62,128 nt of DNA from Bacillota bacterium (GCA_030526355.1 JAUNDC010000001.1:1-62128); one strand, 5' to 3'; positions 1 through 8,935 are shown, numbered from the stretch's first letter. Translations and numbers: made by a program. The notes: generated by a model from the sequence alone, not told the origin.

Positions 1-33
1 TGTGGTGGATATGTATGTTGCTTCTAAATATTT

Positions 34-162
34 ATGGTGTTAACTCCTAAAGACGTGATTGCGGAGGCCTGCCTGATGAAGACAACAGGGTATACTTTAA
101 AACAAGAGATGCTGCTGTCAAAGCAGGCTATGATCCATGTGGAAGATGCAATCCGTAACTGA
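34..162 (+). other. short open frame upstream of cysE, possible gene remnant
   Basis: A 42-codon frame runs from an ATG to a TGA just before cysE. No ribosome binding site precedes the ATG. All three forward frames are closed between positions 25 and 50, so no gene enters intact from the left edge. It may be the tail of a decayed or frameshifted gene, or chance. I recognise no family in the translation. Confidence 0.2.
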
Positions 163-271
163 TAATTGCATAGTTTAAACTGATGTGTTATGATAAAGAG
201 TGGTTATTTATCGGACTAAATTAATATAATAAGATAAAACCATAAACATAAGATAGATAAAGGGGAAGAAA

Positions 272-1003
272 ATGGCTTTTTTTAAGGATGTCAGAGATGA
301 CATCAGAACTATACTGGACAGAGACCCGGCAGCCAGAAACAGTCTGGAGGTGCTTCTGTGCTATCCGGGAGTGTGGGCTCTGATTTTTCACAAGCCTGCC
401 CACTGGTTTTACAGACACAACCTCAAGCTGATAGCCAGAATAATTTCACAGCTGAGCAGATGGTTTACAGGCATTGAGATTCATCCGGGGGCTACGATAG
501 GCAAACGTTGTTTCATTGACCATGGGATGGCGGTAATAATCGGGGAAACCACAGAAATCGGCGATGACGTGACAATATATCAGGGAGCTACACTTGGAGG
601 TACGGGAAAGGATACAGGCAAAAGGCACCCTACCATAGGTGATCGCGTGGTTATCAGCTCAGGTGCCAAGGTGCTCGGACCATTCAAAGTAGGCAATGAT
701 GTAAAAATCGGAGCAGGCTCGGTAGTCCTTAAGGAGATACCGGACGGATGCACCGTGGTAGGTGTTCCCGGAACGGTTGTAAGACGAAACGGCAAACCGA
801 CATCAGAGCTCGACCAGGTGGATATGCCTGATCCTATTGCAGTTGAGCTGGAATGTCTGAGAAGAAGGATAGTTGAGCTTGAAGAAATAATAATGGAAAA
901 TTTTGGCAGAGAGACCATCAAAGCATGTGACGAGGATTGTCAGTATGCCAACATTCTCAGAGAGATAGAAGAATACGCGGAGGTAAAAAATGAAGATATA
1001 TAA
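272..1003 (+). CDS. cysE: serine O-acetyltransferase
   Basis: Converts L-serine and acetyl-CoA to O-acetylserine, the first committed step of cysteine synthesis, in the cytoplasm. The 243-residue protein has an N-terminal helical region with [12 protein letters not shown] (residues ~36-47), followed by left-handed beta-helix hexapeptide repeats. These include [11 protein letters not shown], the active-site segment [12 protein letters not shown] (the catalytic His-Asp region) and [20 protein letters not shown], ending in [11 protein letters not shown]. Length fits the short clostridial CysE forms. The ATG follows an AGGGGAAG ribosome site. It overlaps cysS by 14 bp, so cysteine supply and cysteinyl-tRNA charging are co-expressed. 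A TATAAT at 225-230 could be the -10 box, but I found no good -35. No T-box leader is visible in the 110 bp upstream. Confidence 0.96.
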   Translation: MAFFKDVRDDIRTILDRDPAARNSLEVLLCYPGVWALIFHKPAHWFYRHNLKLIARIISQLSRWFTGIEIHPGATIGKRCFIDHGMAVIIGETTEIGDDVTIYQGATLGGTGKDTGKRHPTIGDRVVISSGAKVLGPFKVGNDVKIGAGSVVLKEIPDGCTVVGVPGTVVRRNGKPTSELDQVDMPDPIAVELECLRRRIVELEEIIMENFGRETIKACDEDCQYANILREIEEYAEVKNEDI

Positions 1004-2390
1004 TACATTGACAAGAAAAAAAGAAGAATTTGTTCCTATAGAAGAAGGCACAGCGAAGATATACGTATGCGGACCGACAGTGTACAACTTTTTTCATATC
1101 GGTAACGCAAGACCTTTCGTAGTGTTTGATACATTGAGAAAATATCTTCAGTACAGAGGATACAAGGTAAAATTCGTTCAGAATTTCACAGACGTCGATG
1201 ATAAAATCATCAACAGAGCAAGAGAAGAACACCTTACTGCACCGCAGGTAAGTGAGAAGTATATAGAGGAATACTATAAGGATGCTGCTGCACTTAACGT
1301 TGCCAAGGCTGATGTACATCCTAAGGTATCAGAGCATATTCCTGAGATTATCCAGTTTGTTCAGACGCTGATCGATAAGGGATATGCTTATGAAGTGAAT
1401 GGAGATGTATACTTTTCCACAAGAAAATTCGAAGGCTATGGTAAGCTTTCAAAGCAGAACATAGAGGATCTGGAATCAGGTGCCAGAATAGCTGTAGGGG
1501 AAATCAAGGAGGACCCTCTCGATTTTGCACTCTGGAAGGCGCAGAAGGAAGAAGACGAAATTGCATGGGATTGCCCTTGGGGTAAAGGCAGACCGGGATG
1601 GCATATCGAATGCTCGGCAATGTCAAAGAAGCACCTGGGAGATACCATTGACATTCATGCGGGCGGACAAGACCTCCAGTTCCCGCACCATGAGAATGAA
1701 ATCGCACAGTCGGAATGCTGCAACGGTGTTCCTTTTGCAAACTACTGGATGCATAACGGATATATAACCATAGACAATGAGAAAATGTCAAAATCAAAGG
1801 GTAATTTCTTCACAGTAAGAGATATTCTCAAAGAGTATGACGGAGAGGTTATGAGATTTTTCCTTCTCAGCGGACATTACAGGAATCCTATCAATTTCAG
1901 TGATTCACTGATGGAACAGGCTAAGGCAGGTCTTGGCAGAATGAGAAATGCCAAGGAAAATCTGAAGCATCTGATTGCCAATGGTCAGGGTGAAATGACA
2001 GATGCCGAGAAGGAAGCACTGGCAGGCTATGATAAGTACAGGCAGGAATTCATCGCGGCAATGGATGATGATCTGAATACAGCAGATGCGATTTCCGCAA
2101 TTTTTGAGCTTATTACAGCAATCAATACAGCCGTGAAGGACGGAGCGAGCAAAGAATTTGCTGAGAAGAGTCTTGAGGTGCTGATGGAGCTGGCGACGGT
2201 TGTCGGACTTCTTCAGCAGGACAACGATGATGAAGCCGTTGACGATGATATCCAAGCGCTGGTTGATGAGAGACAGCAGGCAAGAAAAGAAAAGAATTTT
2301 GCCAGAGCAGATGAGATCAGAGATATGCTCAAGGCCAGAGGAATCACTCTCAAGGATACACCGCAGGGAGTTCAGATAGTCAGAGACTAA
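990..2390 (+). CDS. cysS: cysteinyl-tRNA synthetase
   Basis: Class I aminoacyl-tRNA synthetase that charges tRNA-Cys. The 466 residues carry the Zn-binding and HIGH-like segment at the start ([16 protein letters not shown]), the central WHIECSAM zinc-site region, [10 protein letters not shown], and the KMSKSKGN loop near residue 268. The C-terminal DALR-type helical domain ends with the [10 protein letters not shown] and GVQIVRD elements typical of the family. The start ATG follows GAGGTAAAAA inside the 3' end of cysE, which implies translational coupling. The next gene, mrnC, begins 23 bp later, the usual Firmicute order. Confidence 0.98.
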   Translation: MKIYNTLTRKKEEFVPIEEGTAKIYVCGPTVYNFFHIGNARPFVVFDTLRKYLQYRGYKVKFVQNFTDVDDKIINRAREEHLTAPQVSEKYIEEYYKDAAALNVAKADVHPKVSEHIPEIIQFVQTLIDKGYAYEVNGDVYFSTRKFEGYGKLSKQNIEDLESGARIAVGEIKEDPLDFALWKAQKEEDEIAWDCPWGKGRPGWHIECSAMSKKHLGDTIDIHAGGQDLQFPHHENEIAQSECCNGVPFANYWMHNGYITIDNEKMSKSKGNFFTVRDILKEYDGEVMRFFLLSGHYRNPINFSDSLMEQAKAGLGRMRNAKENLKHLIANGQGEMTDAEKEALAGYDKYRQEFIAAMDDDLNTADAISAIFELITAINTAVKDGASKEFAEKSLEVLMELATVVGLLQQDNDDEAVDDDIQALVDERQQARKEKNFARADEIRDMLKARGITLKDTPQGVQIVRD

Positions 2391-2413
2391 TCAGAAGATA
2401 ATCAGAAACCAAA

Positions 2414-2809
2414 ATGGAAAAATCAGAACTGAAAAAGATAAACACCACAGCGCTTGCTTATATGGGGGATGCCGTGTATGAGCAGGCTGTGCGTGAACAT
2501 ATTTTGAAAAAAGGTCTGTATCATGCCAATAATCTTCATAATTCCGCAGTAAAATATGTAAAAGCGCAGGCACAGGCGGTGGTTATCAAAACGATTTTTG
2601 ACGAGCTTACGGAAGCGGAGCAGAGCCTTGTGAAAAGAGCGCGAAACAGGAAATATACCAGCAGATCCAGAAATGCCGATCCTGTAACATATAAATGGGC
2701 AACGGCATTCGAGGCACTGGTGGGATATCTTTATCTTGAGGAAAGCAGCGACAGTATTGAACGGCTTCAATGGGTAATTGAACGGGCAATAGAGATCATA
2801 GGTGAATGA
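2414..2809 (+). CDS. mrnC: Mini-ribonuclease III
   Basis: RNase III-like endonuclease lacking the double-stranded-RNA-binding domain; in Bacillus it matures 23S rRNA ends. The 131-residue protein is a single RNase III domain. The signature helix NTTALAYMGDAVYEQAVREHIL contains the catalytic acidic residues, and the second acidic set is in AFEALVGYLYLEE near the C-terminus. Position directly after cysS is conserved in Firmicutes and supports the call. The ribosome binding site is weak (AGAAGAT). The stop overlaps the leader of the small membrane-protein gene that follows. Confidence 0.93.
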   Translation: MEKSELKKINTTALAYMGDAVYEQAVREHILKKGLYHANNLHNSAVKYVKAQAQAVVIKTIFDELTEAEQSLVKRARNRKYTSRSRNADPVTYKWATAFEALVGYLYLEESSDSIERLQWVIERAIEIIGE

Positions 2810-2810
2810 T

Positions 2811-3041
2811 ATGACGAAATCGGAAAAGAAAAAGAAGAAACAGGTAAGAAACAAAACGAAGGACTTCCTGTTCGATTACATTAAAACCAATAATGCCTAT
2901 ACCGATGAAAACAGGCGCAGACAGGAGGAAGAGGGCGTTAAGACAAAGGGCCTCAAAAACCTGAACACCACGGAAAAAACCTGCGTTGCAGTCATCGTGC
3001 TGGGGCTTATAGGTATTGTGATAAAGTATTTTATTTTATAG
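2811..3041 (+). CDS. small single-pass membrane protein, unknown function
   Basis: A 76-residue basic protein: a lysine/arginine-rich N-terminal 50 residues, then one hydrophobic C-terminal segment (TCVAVIVLGLIGIVIKYFIL). The predicted topology is therefore tail-anchored. I start it at ATG 2811 because AGGTGA lies five bases upstream; an in-frame GTG at 2802 overlaps the mrnC stop and is less well placed. It sits between mrnC and thyA with no gap, so it is co-transcribed with them. I do not recognise a family. The charged N-terminus could bind nucleic acid or a ribosomal partner at the membrane, but that is only a guess. Confidence 0.75.
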   Translation: MTKSEKKKKKQVRNKTKDFLFDYIKTNNAYTDENRRRQEEEGVKTKGLKNLNTTEKTCVAVIVLGLIGIVIKYFIL

Positions 3042-3049
3042 GAGAACAG

Positions 3050-3880
3050 ATGAGCAAAGCAGATAAATTATTTGTATCTATGTGCAGGGAAATACTTGAT
3101 AACGGATTTTCAAGTGAGGGACAGAAGGTCAGAGCCAGATGGGAGGATGGAACCCCGGCTCATACAATCAAAACCTTCGGTGTTGTCAACAGGTATGACC
3201 TTCAGGAGGAATTTCCGGCACTTACGCTGAGACCGACGGCAATAAAATCGGCAGTGGATGAAATGCTGTGGATATGGCAGAAAAAATCAAACAATATCAA
3301 CGACCTGAACAGTCATATCTGGGATGAGTGGGCAGATGAAACCGGCTCCATCGGCAAGGCATACGGCTATCAGCTGGGAATAAAGTACAGATTCCCGCAT
3401 GGCGAAATGGATCAGGTTGACAATGTTATCTGGCAGCTGAAGAACACGCCATATTCCAGAAGAATAATGACCAATATATATAAATTCGATGACCTTATGG
3501 AAATGGGACTTGAGCCTTGTGCGTACAGCATGACCTTCAATGTTACAGGAGACAGGCTTAATGCCATATTGAACCAGAGATCACAGGATATTCTGGCGGC
3601 CAACAACTGGAATGTGGTACAGTATGCTGTGCTTGTCCACATGCTGGCTCAGGTGACAGGGCTTAAACCAGGTAAACTGGTGCACGTTATTTCCGATGCA
3701 CATATTTATGACAGACATGTGGATATCATAAAGGAACTGATTTCGAGACCGCAGTATCCGGCTCCGAAGTTCAGATTGAACCCTGAAGTTACTGATTTTT
3801 ATGATTTTACAGCAGATGATGTCATAATCGAGGATTACCAGAAAAATCCTCAGGTAAAGAACATACCGATAGCAATTTAA
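3050..3880 (+). CDS. thyA: thymidylate synthase (folate-dependent, ThyA type)
   Basis: Methylates dUMP to dTMP using methylenetetrahydrofolate, giving dihydrofolate. The 276-residue protein contains the catalytic cysteine in EPCAYSMTFNV (clostridial variant of the PC-H motif) and the dUMP-phosphate-binding QRSQDILAANNWNVVQYAVL, equivalent to QRS.D..LG.PFN. The ending HIYDRHVDIIKE is the conserved H.Y..H element. ATG follows TAGGAGAACAG. folA lies immediately downstream, so the enzyme that recycles its dihydrofolate product is co-expressed. Many related genomes have the flavin-dependent ThyX at this point of the cysS-mrnC-rlmB cluster; here the classical enzyme takes its place. Confidence 0.95.
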   Translation: MSKADKLFVSMCREILDNGFSSEGQKVRARWEDGTPAHTIKTFGVVNRYDLQEEFPALTLRPTAIKSAVDEMLWIWQKKSNNINDLNSHIWDEWADETGSIGKAYGYQLGIKYRFPHGEMDQVDNVIWQLKNTPYSRRIMTNIYKFDDLMEMGLEPCAYSMTFNVTGDRLNAILNQRSQDILAANNWNVVQYAVLVHMLAQVTGLKPGKLVHVISDAHIYDRHVDIIKELISRPQYPAPKFRLNPEVTDFYDFTADDVIIEDYQKNPQVKNIPIAI

Positions 3881-3934
3881 CGATGAAACAGTGCTTTGCA
3901 TAATGCAGAGCACTTTGCATAAATGAGGAGAAAA

Positions 3935-4438
3935 ATGAACGCGATAGTAGTTGTTGACAGAAACTGGGCCATAGGCAGAGAAGGCGGCCTGCTGGTGCAT
4001 CTGCCGGGAGATTTGAAGTATTTCAAGACAAAAACCCTTGGAAAAGTGAACGTGGTGGGCAGGAAGACTCTTCAGTCGTTTCCGGGAGGTAAGCCTCTGC
4101 CGGGGAGAACCAATGTTGTGCTTACCAGAGACAAGGCTTTCGAGGCTGAAGGCTGCGTGATTCTCCACAGCAGAGAGGAAGTCCTTGAATACGCGAAGCA
4201 GTATGCTGATGAGGATGTATTTATTTCGGGCGGAGCTGAAATATACAGACAGTTTCTTGATGACTGCAGTACATTTTACGTTACGAAAATAGATGCGGAA
4301 TTTGAAGCCGACAGATATTTCCCTGACCTGGATGAGCTGGGACTTGAAGTGACCTGGGCAAGCGAGGTTCAGGAAGAAAAGGGAATAAAGTACAGGTTTT
4401 TGAGATATGACAGGACAGGAGAAACATGTCAGAAGTAA
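3935..4438 (+). CDS. folA: dihydrofolate reductase
   Basis: NADPH-dependent reduction of dihydrofolate to tetrahydrofolate. I start at ATG 3935, giving MNAIVVVDRNWAIG. The in-frame ATG at 3923 overlaps the sequence that reads as the ribosome site (GAGGAG, 3925-3930). The protein is 167 residues. Family elements are the N-terminal strand and Met20-like loop (DRNWAIGREGGLL), the substrate acid in HLPGDLKYFK, NVVGRKTLQSFPGGKPLPGR for NADPH, and VFISGGAEIYRQFL. The hydrophobic PW of the usual loop is replaced by LVH, a mild divergence. The 3' end overlaps rlmB by 13 bp. Confidence 0.94.
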   Translation: MNAIVVVDRNWAIGREGGLLVHLPGDLKYFKTKTLGKVNVVGRKTLQSFPGGKPLPGRTNVVLTRDKAFEAEGCVILHSREEVLEYAKQYADEDVFISGGAEIYRQFLDDCSTFYVTKIDAEFEADRYFPDLDELGLEVTWASEVQEEKGIKYRFLRYDRTGETCQK

Positions 4439-5163
4439 TAATAGGAAGAAATGCAGTGCTTGAAGCACTGAAAAACAACAGAGAAATAGAGAAAATTACA
4501 ATTGCCAGAGGCGCAGAAGGCTCTGTAAAGCAGATTGTAGCTAAGGCCAGAGATAGGAAGATACCGTTATACTATAGCGAGAAGTCCAGGCTGGACAAGG
4601 TAGCTTCAGGCGGTGCTCATCAGGGAGTGGTGGCTGTAGTATCGGATTATGAGTACTGCACAGTTGATGATATTCTGGAGCTCGCCGAAAAACGTGGTGA
4701 AAAGCCGTTCGTGATTATTCTTGACGGCCTTGAGGATCCTCATAATCTGGGTGCAGTTATGAGAACAGCGGAGTGTGCAGGTGTTCACGGGATAATAATC
4801 CCTAAACGACGTTCTGTATCGGTAAATGAAACGGTTGCCAAAACTTCGGCAGGAGCATCGGAATATATGCTGTGTGCCAGAGTTACCAATATTTCCAGGG
4901 AAATCGAAAAGCTTCAGGAAAGAGGTCTCTGGATAGGTGCAGTCGATATGGGAGATACGCTGTACTATGATCAGGATTTTACAGGTGCGCTCGGGCTTGT
5001 CATCGGTGGTGAAGGTTCAGGTGTAAGCCGGCTTGTGAGAGAAAAATGCGATTTTGTGGTTTCGATTCCGATGAAAGGCAGGATTACTTCACTTAATGCT
5101 TCGAATGCGGCATCGATCATGATGTACGAGGTGGTAAGACAGAGGTTGAATGGATGGAAATAA
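4426..5163 (+). CDS. rlmB: 23S rRNA (guanosine-2'-O-)-methyltransferase, TrmH/RlmB family
   Basis: SPOUT-class enzyme expected to methylate the ribose of a 23S rRNA guanosine (position 2251 in E. coli) using SAM. The 245-residue protein has an N-terminal L30e-like substrate-binding domain (VIIGRNAVLEALK...GAHQGVVA). The trefoil-knot domain follows with ILDGLEDPHNLGAVMRTAECAGVHG, LVIGGEGSGVSRLVREKCD and VSIPMKGRITSLNASNAASIMMYE, the three SPOUT motifs. Start follows GGAGAAAC inside folA, and the stop overlaps sigH. The yacP gene often found between rlmB and sigH is absent. Confidence 0.95.
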   Translation: MSEVIIGRNAVLEALKNNREIEKITIARGAEGSVKQIVAKARDRKIPLYYSEKSRLDKVASGGAHQGVVAVVSDYEYCTVDDILELAEKRGEKPFVIILDGLEDPHNLGAVMRTAECAGVHGIIIPKRRSVSVNETVAKTSAGASEYMLCARVTNISREIEKLQERGLWIGAVDMGDTLYYDQDFTGALGLVIGGEGSGVSRLVREKCDFVVSIPMKGRITSLNASNAASIMMYEVVRQRLNGWK

Positions 5164-5768
5164 AAGAAATTCAAAATCATTCGGATAATGAGCTGGTGAT
5201 TCTGGCGCAGCGCGGCGATCTTGACGCTGAGGAGGTGCTGCTGAGAAAATACAAGGATACTGTCAGAATCAAAGCCAATATGTATTATATGGCGGGTGCA
5301 GATGAGGATGATGTTGTGCAGGAAGGAATGATAGGTCTTATGAAAGCTATCAGACAGTATTCACCTGACAGAGATGCATCCTTCGGCACCTTTGCAAGTA
5401 TCTGCATCACCAGTCAGATAATAAGCGCCATCAGGAGTGCGGACAGAGACAAGCATAAGGCTCTTAATACATCGGTATCCCTCAGCAAGCCTATGGAGCC
5501 CGAAAATGAGGAAATGACTCTGGCAGATACACTTAGCACCAGCTATGGTGATTCTCCGGAGCAGATGCTGATATTCAAGGATATTGTTTACTATATTCTT
5601 CATAATGGTGATAATATTTTCAGCGATTTCGAAATGCATGTGCTGAATGAGTTCATCAAGGGAAATGATTATGATGCGATAGCACGTAAGCTTGGCAAAA
5701 ATGTGAAATCTGTGGATAATGCAATGCAGCGGACAAAACGTAAAATACTGGAGTATTTGTTTAAGTAA
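5154..5768 (+). CDS. sigH: RNA polymerase sigma-H factor (Spo0H type)
   Basis: Alternative sigma factor. In Bacilli and Clostridia it directs stationary-phase, competence and early sporulation genes. The 204-residue protein has region 2 (EEVLLRKYKDTVRIKANMYYMAGADEDDVVQEGMIGLMKAIRQY, with the core-binding DDVVQEGMIGL) and the 2.4 helix SFGTFASICI. Region 4 carries the helix-turn-helix NDYDAIARKLGKNVKSVDNAMQR. The start overlaps rlmB by 10 bp. In many Clostridia sigH is followed closely by translation genes; here an accessory block of about 9 kb separates it from tuf. Confidence 0.93.
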   Translation: MEIKEIQNHSDNELVILAQRGDLDAEEVLLRKYKDTVRIKANMYYMAGADEDDVVQEGMIGLMKAIRQYSPDRDASFGTFASICITSQIISAIRSADRDKHKALNTSVSLSKPMEPENEEMTLADTLSTSYGDSPEQMLIFKDIVYYILHNGDNIFSDFEMHVLNEFIKGNDYDAIARKLGKNVKSVDNAMQRTKRKILEYLFK

Positions 5769-5792
5769 AATGAATGCTTTTTCTGTACTAAT

Positions 5793-5810
5793 ATGTTGTT
5801 TTAACAACAT
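5793..5810. promoter_or_regulatory. 8-bp inverted repeat between sigH and the surface-protein locus
   Basis: ATGTTGTT-TT-AACAACAT is a perfect palindrome with a two-base centre. It ends five bases upstream of the likely -35 box at 5815, so it could be an operator. It has no T-run and is a poor terminator candidate. Rex sites have a related TTGT...ACAA core, but this palindrome does not match the spaced Rex consensus. Confidence 0.35.
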
Positions 5811-5814
5811 TCGG

Positions 5815-5843
5815 TTGAAATAATTCAGAAATTAGTGTATTAT
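5815..5843 (+). promoter_or_regulatory. candidate sigma-A promoter for the accessory locus
   Basis: TTGAAA at 5815-5820 and TATTAT at 5838-5843 are separated by 17 bp (an overlapping TATAAT lies at 5841). Transcription would start near 5850 and produce a leader of about 250 nt before the first gene at 6103. Confidence 0.5.
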
Positions 5844-5849
5844 AATTGA

Positions 5850-6085
5850 CATGAACTGAATAAAAATGCTTTTTCGAGCTGAAAGACCTAAGGGTACTGA
5901 TTATGTATGAATGCGTTAATGCATCATGTGAAGTGTTTATGGTCTACAGACGACAGGGTGTGTCGGGAAACCGGTATGCCTCCCGTAATTGGAAAGAAAT
6001 CGCGACTTTATTTTTAGCAAATGACTAAATATTATTTTGATTTTAAGGTCGGTTTCCGAGGAAATCGACTTGTTGTTTTTTTGAA
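5850..6085 (+). ncRNA. structured 5' leader with terminator/antiterminator, candidate riboswitch
   Basis: The leader contains AGACC at 5884-5888 able to pair with GGTCT at 5941-5945, small hairpins in between, a GACA/TGTC hairpin near 5952-5964 and CGGG/CCCG (5964-5967 with 5982-5985). It ends in a rho-independent terminator: GTCGGTTTCC (6048-6057) pairs with GGAAATCGAC (6060-6069) and a T-rich run extends to 6082. GGAAACCG at 5966-5973 is exactly complementary to CGGTTTCC at 6050-6057, which is the 5' arm of the terminator. The region can therefore fold as antiterminator or terminator. I could not match it to a class I know; it lacks the B12 box and the SAM, TPP and FMN signatures. The terminator and antiterminator are seen directly; ligand control is inferred. 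Confidence 0.6.
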
Positions 6086-6102
6086 GGGGAAAGTGATATA
6101 AA

Positions 6103-7596
6103 ATGGACACGTTATTAAAAAAAGGAAGGTTTGTGGTTGCTGCGATAGCTGCTGTGATCGCAATAGGGATGATAGGATTATGTGCGGCAGGCACGGATGT
6201 TGCATATGCCGAAGTGTCACCTGCAATTTCGGTATATGAGAGTAGTGACTTGTCAAATCCTGTTGGATCCTTCACATTAAAAAATTTAGAGGATATCGTT
6301 GAAGTTGAAGGGAATAAGACATATAATTATTCAGCATATAATACGTATCCTTCATTTCAGACATATCCTAATACTAAAGGCCCGACAATAATAGGAATAA
6401 TTGAAGCTGCAGGAGTAACTCTTGAATCGGATACTCTGGTGAAAATCTCTGATAAAAGCGGTTATTCTACAACGCTGTTAAGTGATGAGCTTATGGAGAA
6501 CAGATACTATTTCCCGAATGGAAACCAAGGTACGGCCAATGGTAATAAAGCTCCTCAGAGTGCTTATTCAGGTGCAGTCAAGGTGCCTGCTATAATTGAT
6601 ATAACCAGTGCCGACAGTGGAGATAACGGTGTATTCAGGTTCGGACAGGTTGCTCCTAATGAGCAGAACAACCCGGAATTTGTAAAGTATATGCTCAATG
6701 GTGGTAAAATAATAGTAGGGGGAAAAGCAAGCAAATGCCCTGCTGTACAGAAGGTAACTGACAGCAAAGGTAATGTTCTGACAAATAATGCAACTGTTTA
6801 TCAAGGCACAGAGATTCATATTGCAGAGCCGGACAATAATGTGCAGATTTATTATTCATTAGATGGAAGCAACCCTACAGATGGATCAAAAATATATTAT
6901 TATTCCAGAAAGGTACCAATCAAATATCCGACACTTGATACACTTGGCAAGGTGACATTAAAAATAAGAACCATAGGCTATGGAAAATATGACAGCGATG
7001 TCAGCACCTTTACCTTTAATGTTGTGCCAAAAGCACTGTCTGCTCCGCAGAATTTCAAGGCAGCAAATGCAGGCTGCAGCAGTATCAGGCTGACATGGTC
7101 AGCAACAGCAGGAGCAGCTGGTTACAGGATAGAGCAGTATAACACCAAAACAAAAACATACAGCTTTAAAAAGAACGTAACCGGAAACAAAACTACATCT
7201 GCTGTTATTACAGGCCTTAAAACCGGAACTACATATAAATTCAGAATAAAAGCGTACGATACGGTAAACGGAGCTACAAGGTACGGGACTGCAACAGCTG
7301 CCAAATCTGCAGCACCTGCACTTTCCAAAACGTCAATCACGAAGCTGCAGGCTGGTTCGAAGAAGATAACTGTCAAATGGAAGAAGGTTAGCGGCGCCAA
7401 GGGGTACAAGATTTACAGGGCAACGAGCAAATCAGGGAAGTACAAATGTATCAAGACAACCAAGTCCACAAGTTATACAAACAAGTCTCTCAAAAAAGGA
7501 AAGAAGTATTATTACAAGGTGAGAGCTTACAGAGTGGTCGATGGTAAAACTAAATACAGCAGCTATTCGGCTGTTAAGTATATTAAAGCAAAATAA
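6103..7596 (+). CDS. secreted protein: sulfite-oxidase-like fold domain, chitobiase-C-like domain, two FN3 repeats
   Basis: 497 residues with a signal peptide (hydrophobic residues ~10-30, cleavage near AYA-E). Residues ~40-215 resemble the Moco-binding sulfite-oxidase fold domain found in many clostridial surface proteins: strand SFTLKNLED, then GPTIIGIIEAAG, SGYSTTLL, RYYFPNG and FRFGQ. Residues ~225-310 resemble the chitobiase C-terminal module (IYYSLDGSNPTDGSKIYY). Two fibronectin type III repeats follow (APQNFKAANAGCSSIRLTWSA and ITKLQAGSKKITVKWKKV), ending in a lysine-rich tail that may bind the wall. No sorting signal is seen. It is the first gene after the regulated leader. The molybdopterin-ligand cysteine is not evident, so the domain may bind another ligand. 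Ligand and partner are unknown. Confidence 0.8.
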   Translation: MDTLLKKGRFVVAAIAAVIAIGMIGLCAAGTDVAYAEVSPAISVYESSDLSNPVGSFTLKNLEDIVEVEGNKTYNYSAYNTYPSFQTYPNTKGPTIIGIIEAAGVTLESDTLVKISDKSGYSTTLLSDELMENRYYFPNGNQGTANGNKAPQSAYSGAVKVPAIIDITSADSGDNGVFRFGQVAPNEQNNPEFVKYMLNGGKIIVGGKASKCPAVQKVTDSKGNVLTNNATVYQGTEIHIAEPDNNVQIYYSLDGSNPTDGSKIYYYSRKVPIKYPTLDTLGKVTLKIRTIGYGKYDSDVSTFTFNVVPKALSAPQNFKAANAGCSSIRLTWSATAGAAGYRIEQYNTKTKTYSFKKNVTGNKTTSAVITGLKTGTTYKFRIKAYDTVNGATRYGTATAAKSAAPALSKTSITKLQAGSKKITVKWKKVSGAKGYKIYRATSKSGKYKCIKTTKSTSYTNKSLKKGKKYYYKVRAYRVVDGKTKYSSYSAVKYIKAK

Positions 7597-7642
7597 GTTA
7601 AAGTAATTGAAGTTAAGAAGCATAGTAAAAGGAGAGGAAACG

Positions 7643-8935
7643 ATGCAGATTAAAAAGAGCTTCAGGAAAACAATACTGCGCTGCCTTATGGTATTTCTGG
7701 CGGTAGCGGTGACAGTAACAATGACGCCTGTCGGAATGGACGAGGCATATGCCGAAACTACATTGACGACAGAAAAACCGGAAATACTTGTATCCGGAAC
7801 AGCGGTGATAGGTTTCAATGGGGGTGTTTATACTAAAGAAAATGTAAGCTGTGAGAAGGCTTATACCCGTGAAGAGCTTGAGAAGATGGATACTTTGGAG
7901 TCGGTACAGTATTCAAGGTTAAAAACAGTAGAACTTGAGGGGTCTCCAGTCAAATACGAAAACGATATCGTTGTAGGAAGCGGAGTAAAGATAAGTTCAT
8001 TATTATCAAGCCAACGTACATGCTTGAATCTTCAAAACGATATCGTAAAGTTTGTTTCAAGTGATGGGCGTACTGTAGCCTTTTTTCCAAATTTGAATGA
8101 TGCTGATGATAGTGATGCTGATATGATTATAGCGACAGGCTTGAGTGCTCAAAGATATTATTATCCAAAGTTAAGTGCTGGAATTGCTGAAGAGAGAACA
8201 GAAGTAGAAGCAATTTTAGCATGGAATGTTAAAAAACCATTACAACTTATGATAGGGCAGTTAGAGATAAATGATCAAAACTCGCCTCTATTCAATAAAA
8301 GCATTAATAAAATTATCGGTGGCGAAGAGCTGACCAAGGCTGAACTGACTGTAGATGGCAAGGGATATACCAGAGGAGACATTCTCCTGATGGAACGTAC
8401 AATCCGATCCGATGAGAAAGACACAGTAAGAGGTGTATCCTTAAACGAACTTCTTAAGGATTATGATGACAGCACAAAAGTGAAATTCAAGACAGCTGAT
8501 GGCAAAGAGCAAGAAATAACAAAGGGAGAGCTCGTTAAAGGTAACAGTGTTCTGGCATATGAAATAAAGACAGAGGTTGCTGCAAGAGCCACTACCAATA
8601 GTGTTATGTATGTAGGAATTTATGATCCTAAAGACAATAACTATGGTCTTTTCAGATTATACAGCGATAATCAAAATGAGCCACTGAAAATGGTAAATGC
8701 TATTGAAATTGTAAAAGAAGACAGCGGTGCAGCTACTGATAATCCGCCAGCAGTGGATAACACTGAAGAAAATGCATCAGATGATAACAATGACAATAAT
8801 GCAGATACAGAAGACAAGCCTGACACTTCAGCTAAAACAGGTGACGAAATGCCTATAGGTCTTCTCGCAGGAGTGCTTGCAGCAGCAGCGGCAGGTATTT
8901 TTGGAACTCTTTGCATAAGAAGAAAGACAAACTAA
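7643..8935 (+). CDS. cell-wall-anchored protein with two sulfite-oxidase-like fold domains
   Basis: 430 residues from ATG 7643. An in-frame TTG at 7607 lies upstream of the real ribosome site AAAGGAGAGG. Signal peptide, cleavage near AYA-E. The first domain (~45-235) has REELEKMD, RYYYPKL and LMIGQ, matching RYYFPNG/FRFGQ in the preceding gene. A second, shorter copy spans ~238-375 (YTRGDILLM, GVSLNELLKDY, VKFKTADGKE). An acidic Asp/Asn-rich linker follows, then AKTGDEMPIG, a hydrophobic helix and RRKTN. This reads as a degenerate sortase sorting signal in which KTGD replaces the usual LPXTG. Probably wall-anchored and working with the transporter encoded downstream. Confidence 0.78.
   Translation: MQIKKSFRKTILRCLMVFLAVAVTVTMTPVGMDEAYAETTLTTEKPEILVSGTAVIGFNGGVYTKENVSCEKAYTREELEKMDTLESVQYSRLKTVELEGSPVKYENDIVVGSGVKISSLLSSQRTCLNLQNDIVKFVSSDGRTVAFFPNLNDADDSDADMIIATGLSAQRYYYPKLSAGIAEERTEVEAILAWNVKKPLQLMIGQLEINDQNSPLFNKSINKIIGGEELTKAELTVDGKGYTRGDILLMERTIRSDEKDTVRGVSLNELLKDYDDSTKVKFKTADGKEQEITKGELVKGNSVLAYEIKTEVAARATTNSVMYVGIYDPKDNNYGLFRLYSDNQNEPLKMVNAIEIVKEDSGAATDNPPAVDNTEENASDDNNDNNADTEDKPDTSAKTGDEMPIGLLAGVLAAAAAGIFGTLCIRRKTN

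Noticed and set aside
5881..5990. Cobalamin riboswitch in the leader of the uptake locus
   Set aside because: The transporter type made this attractive, but the B12 box and the conserved GCC-ACTG core are not present. The leader is left unassigned.
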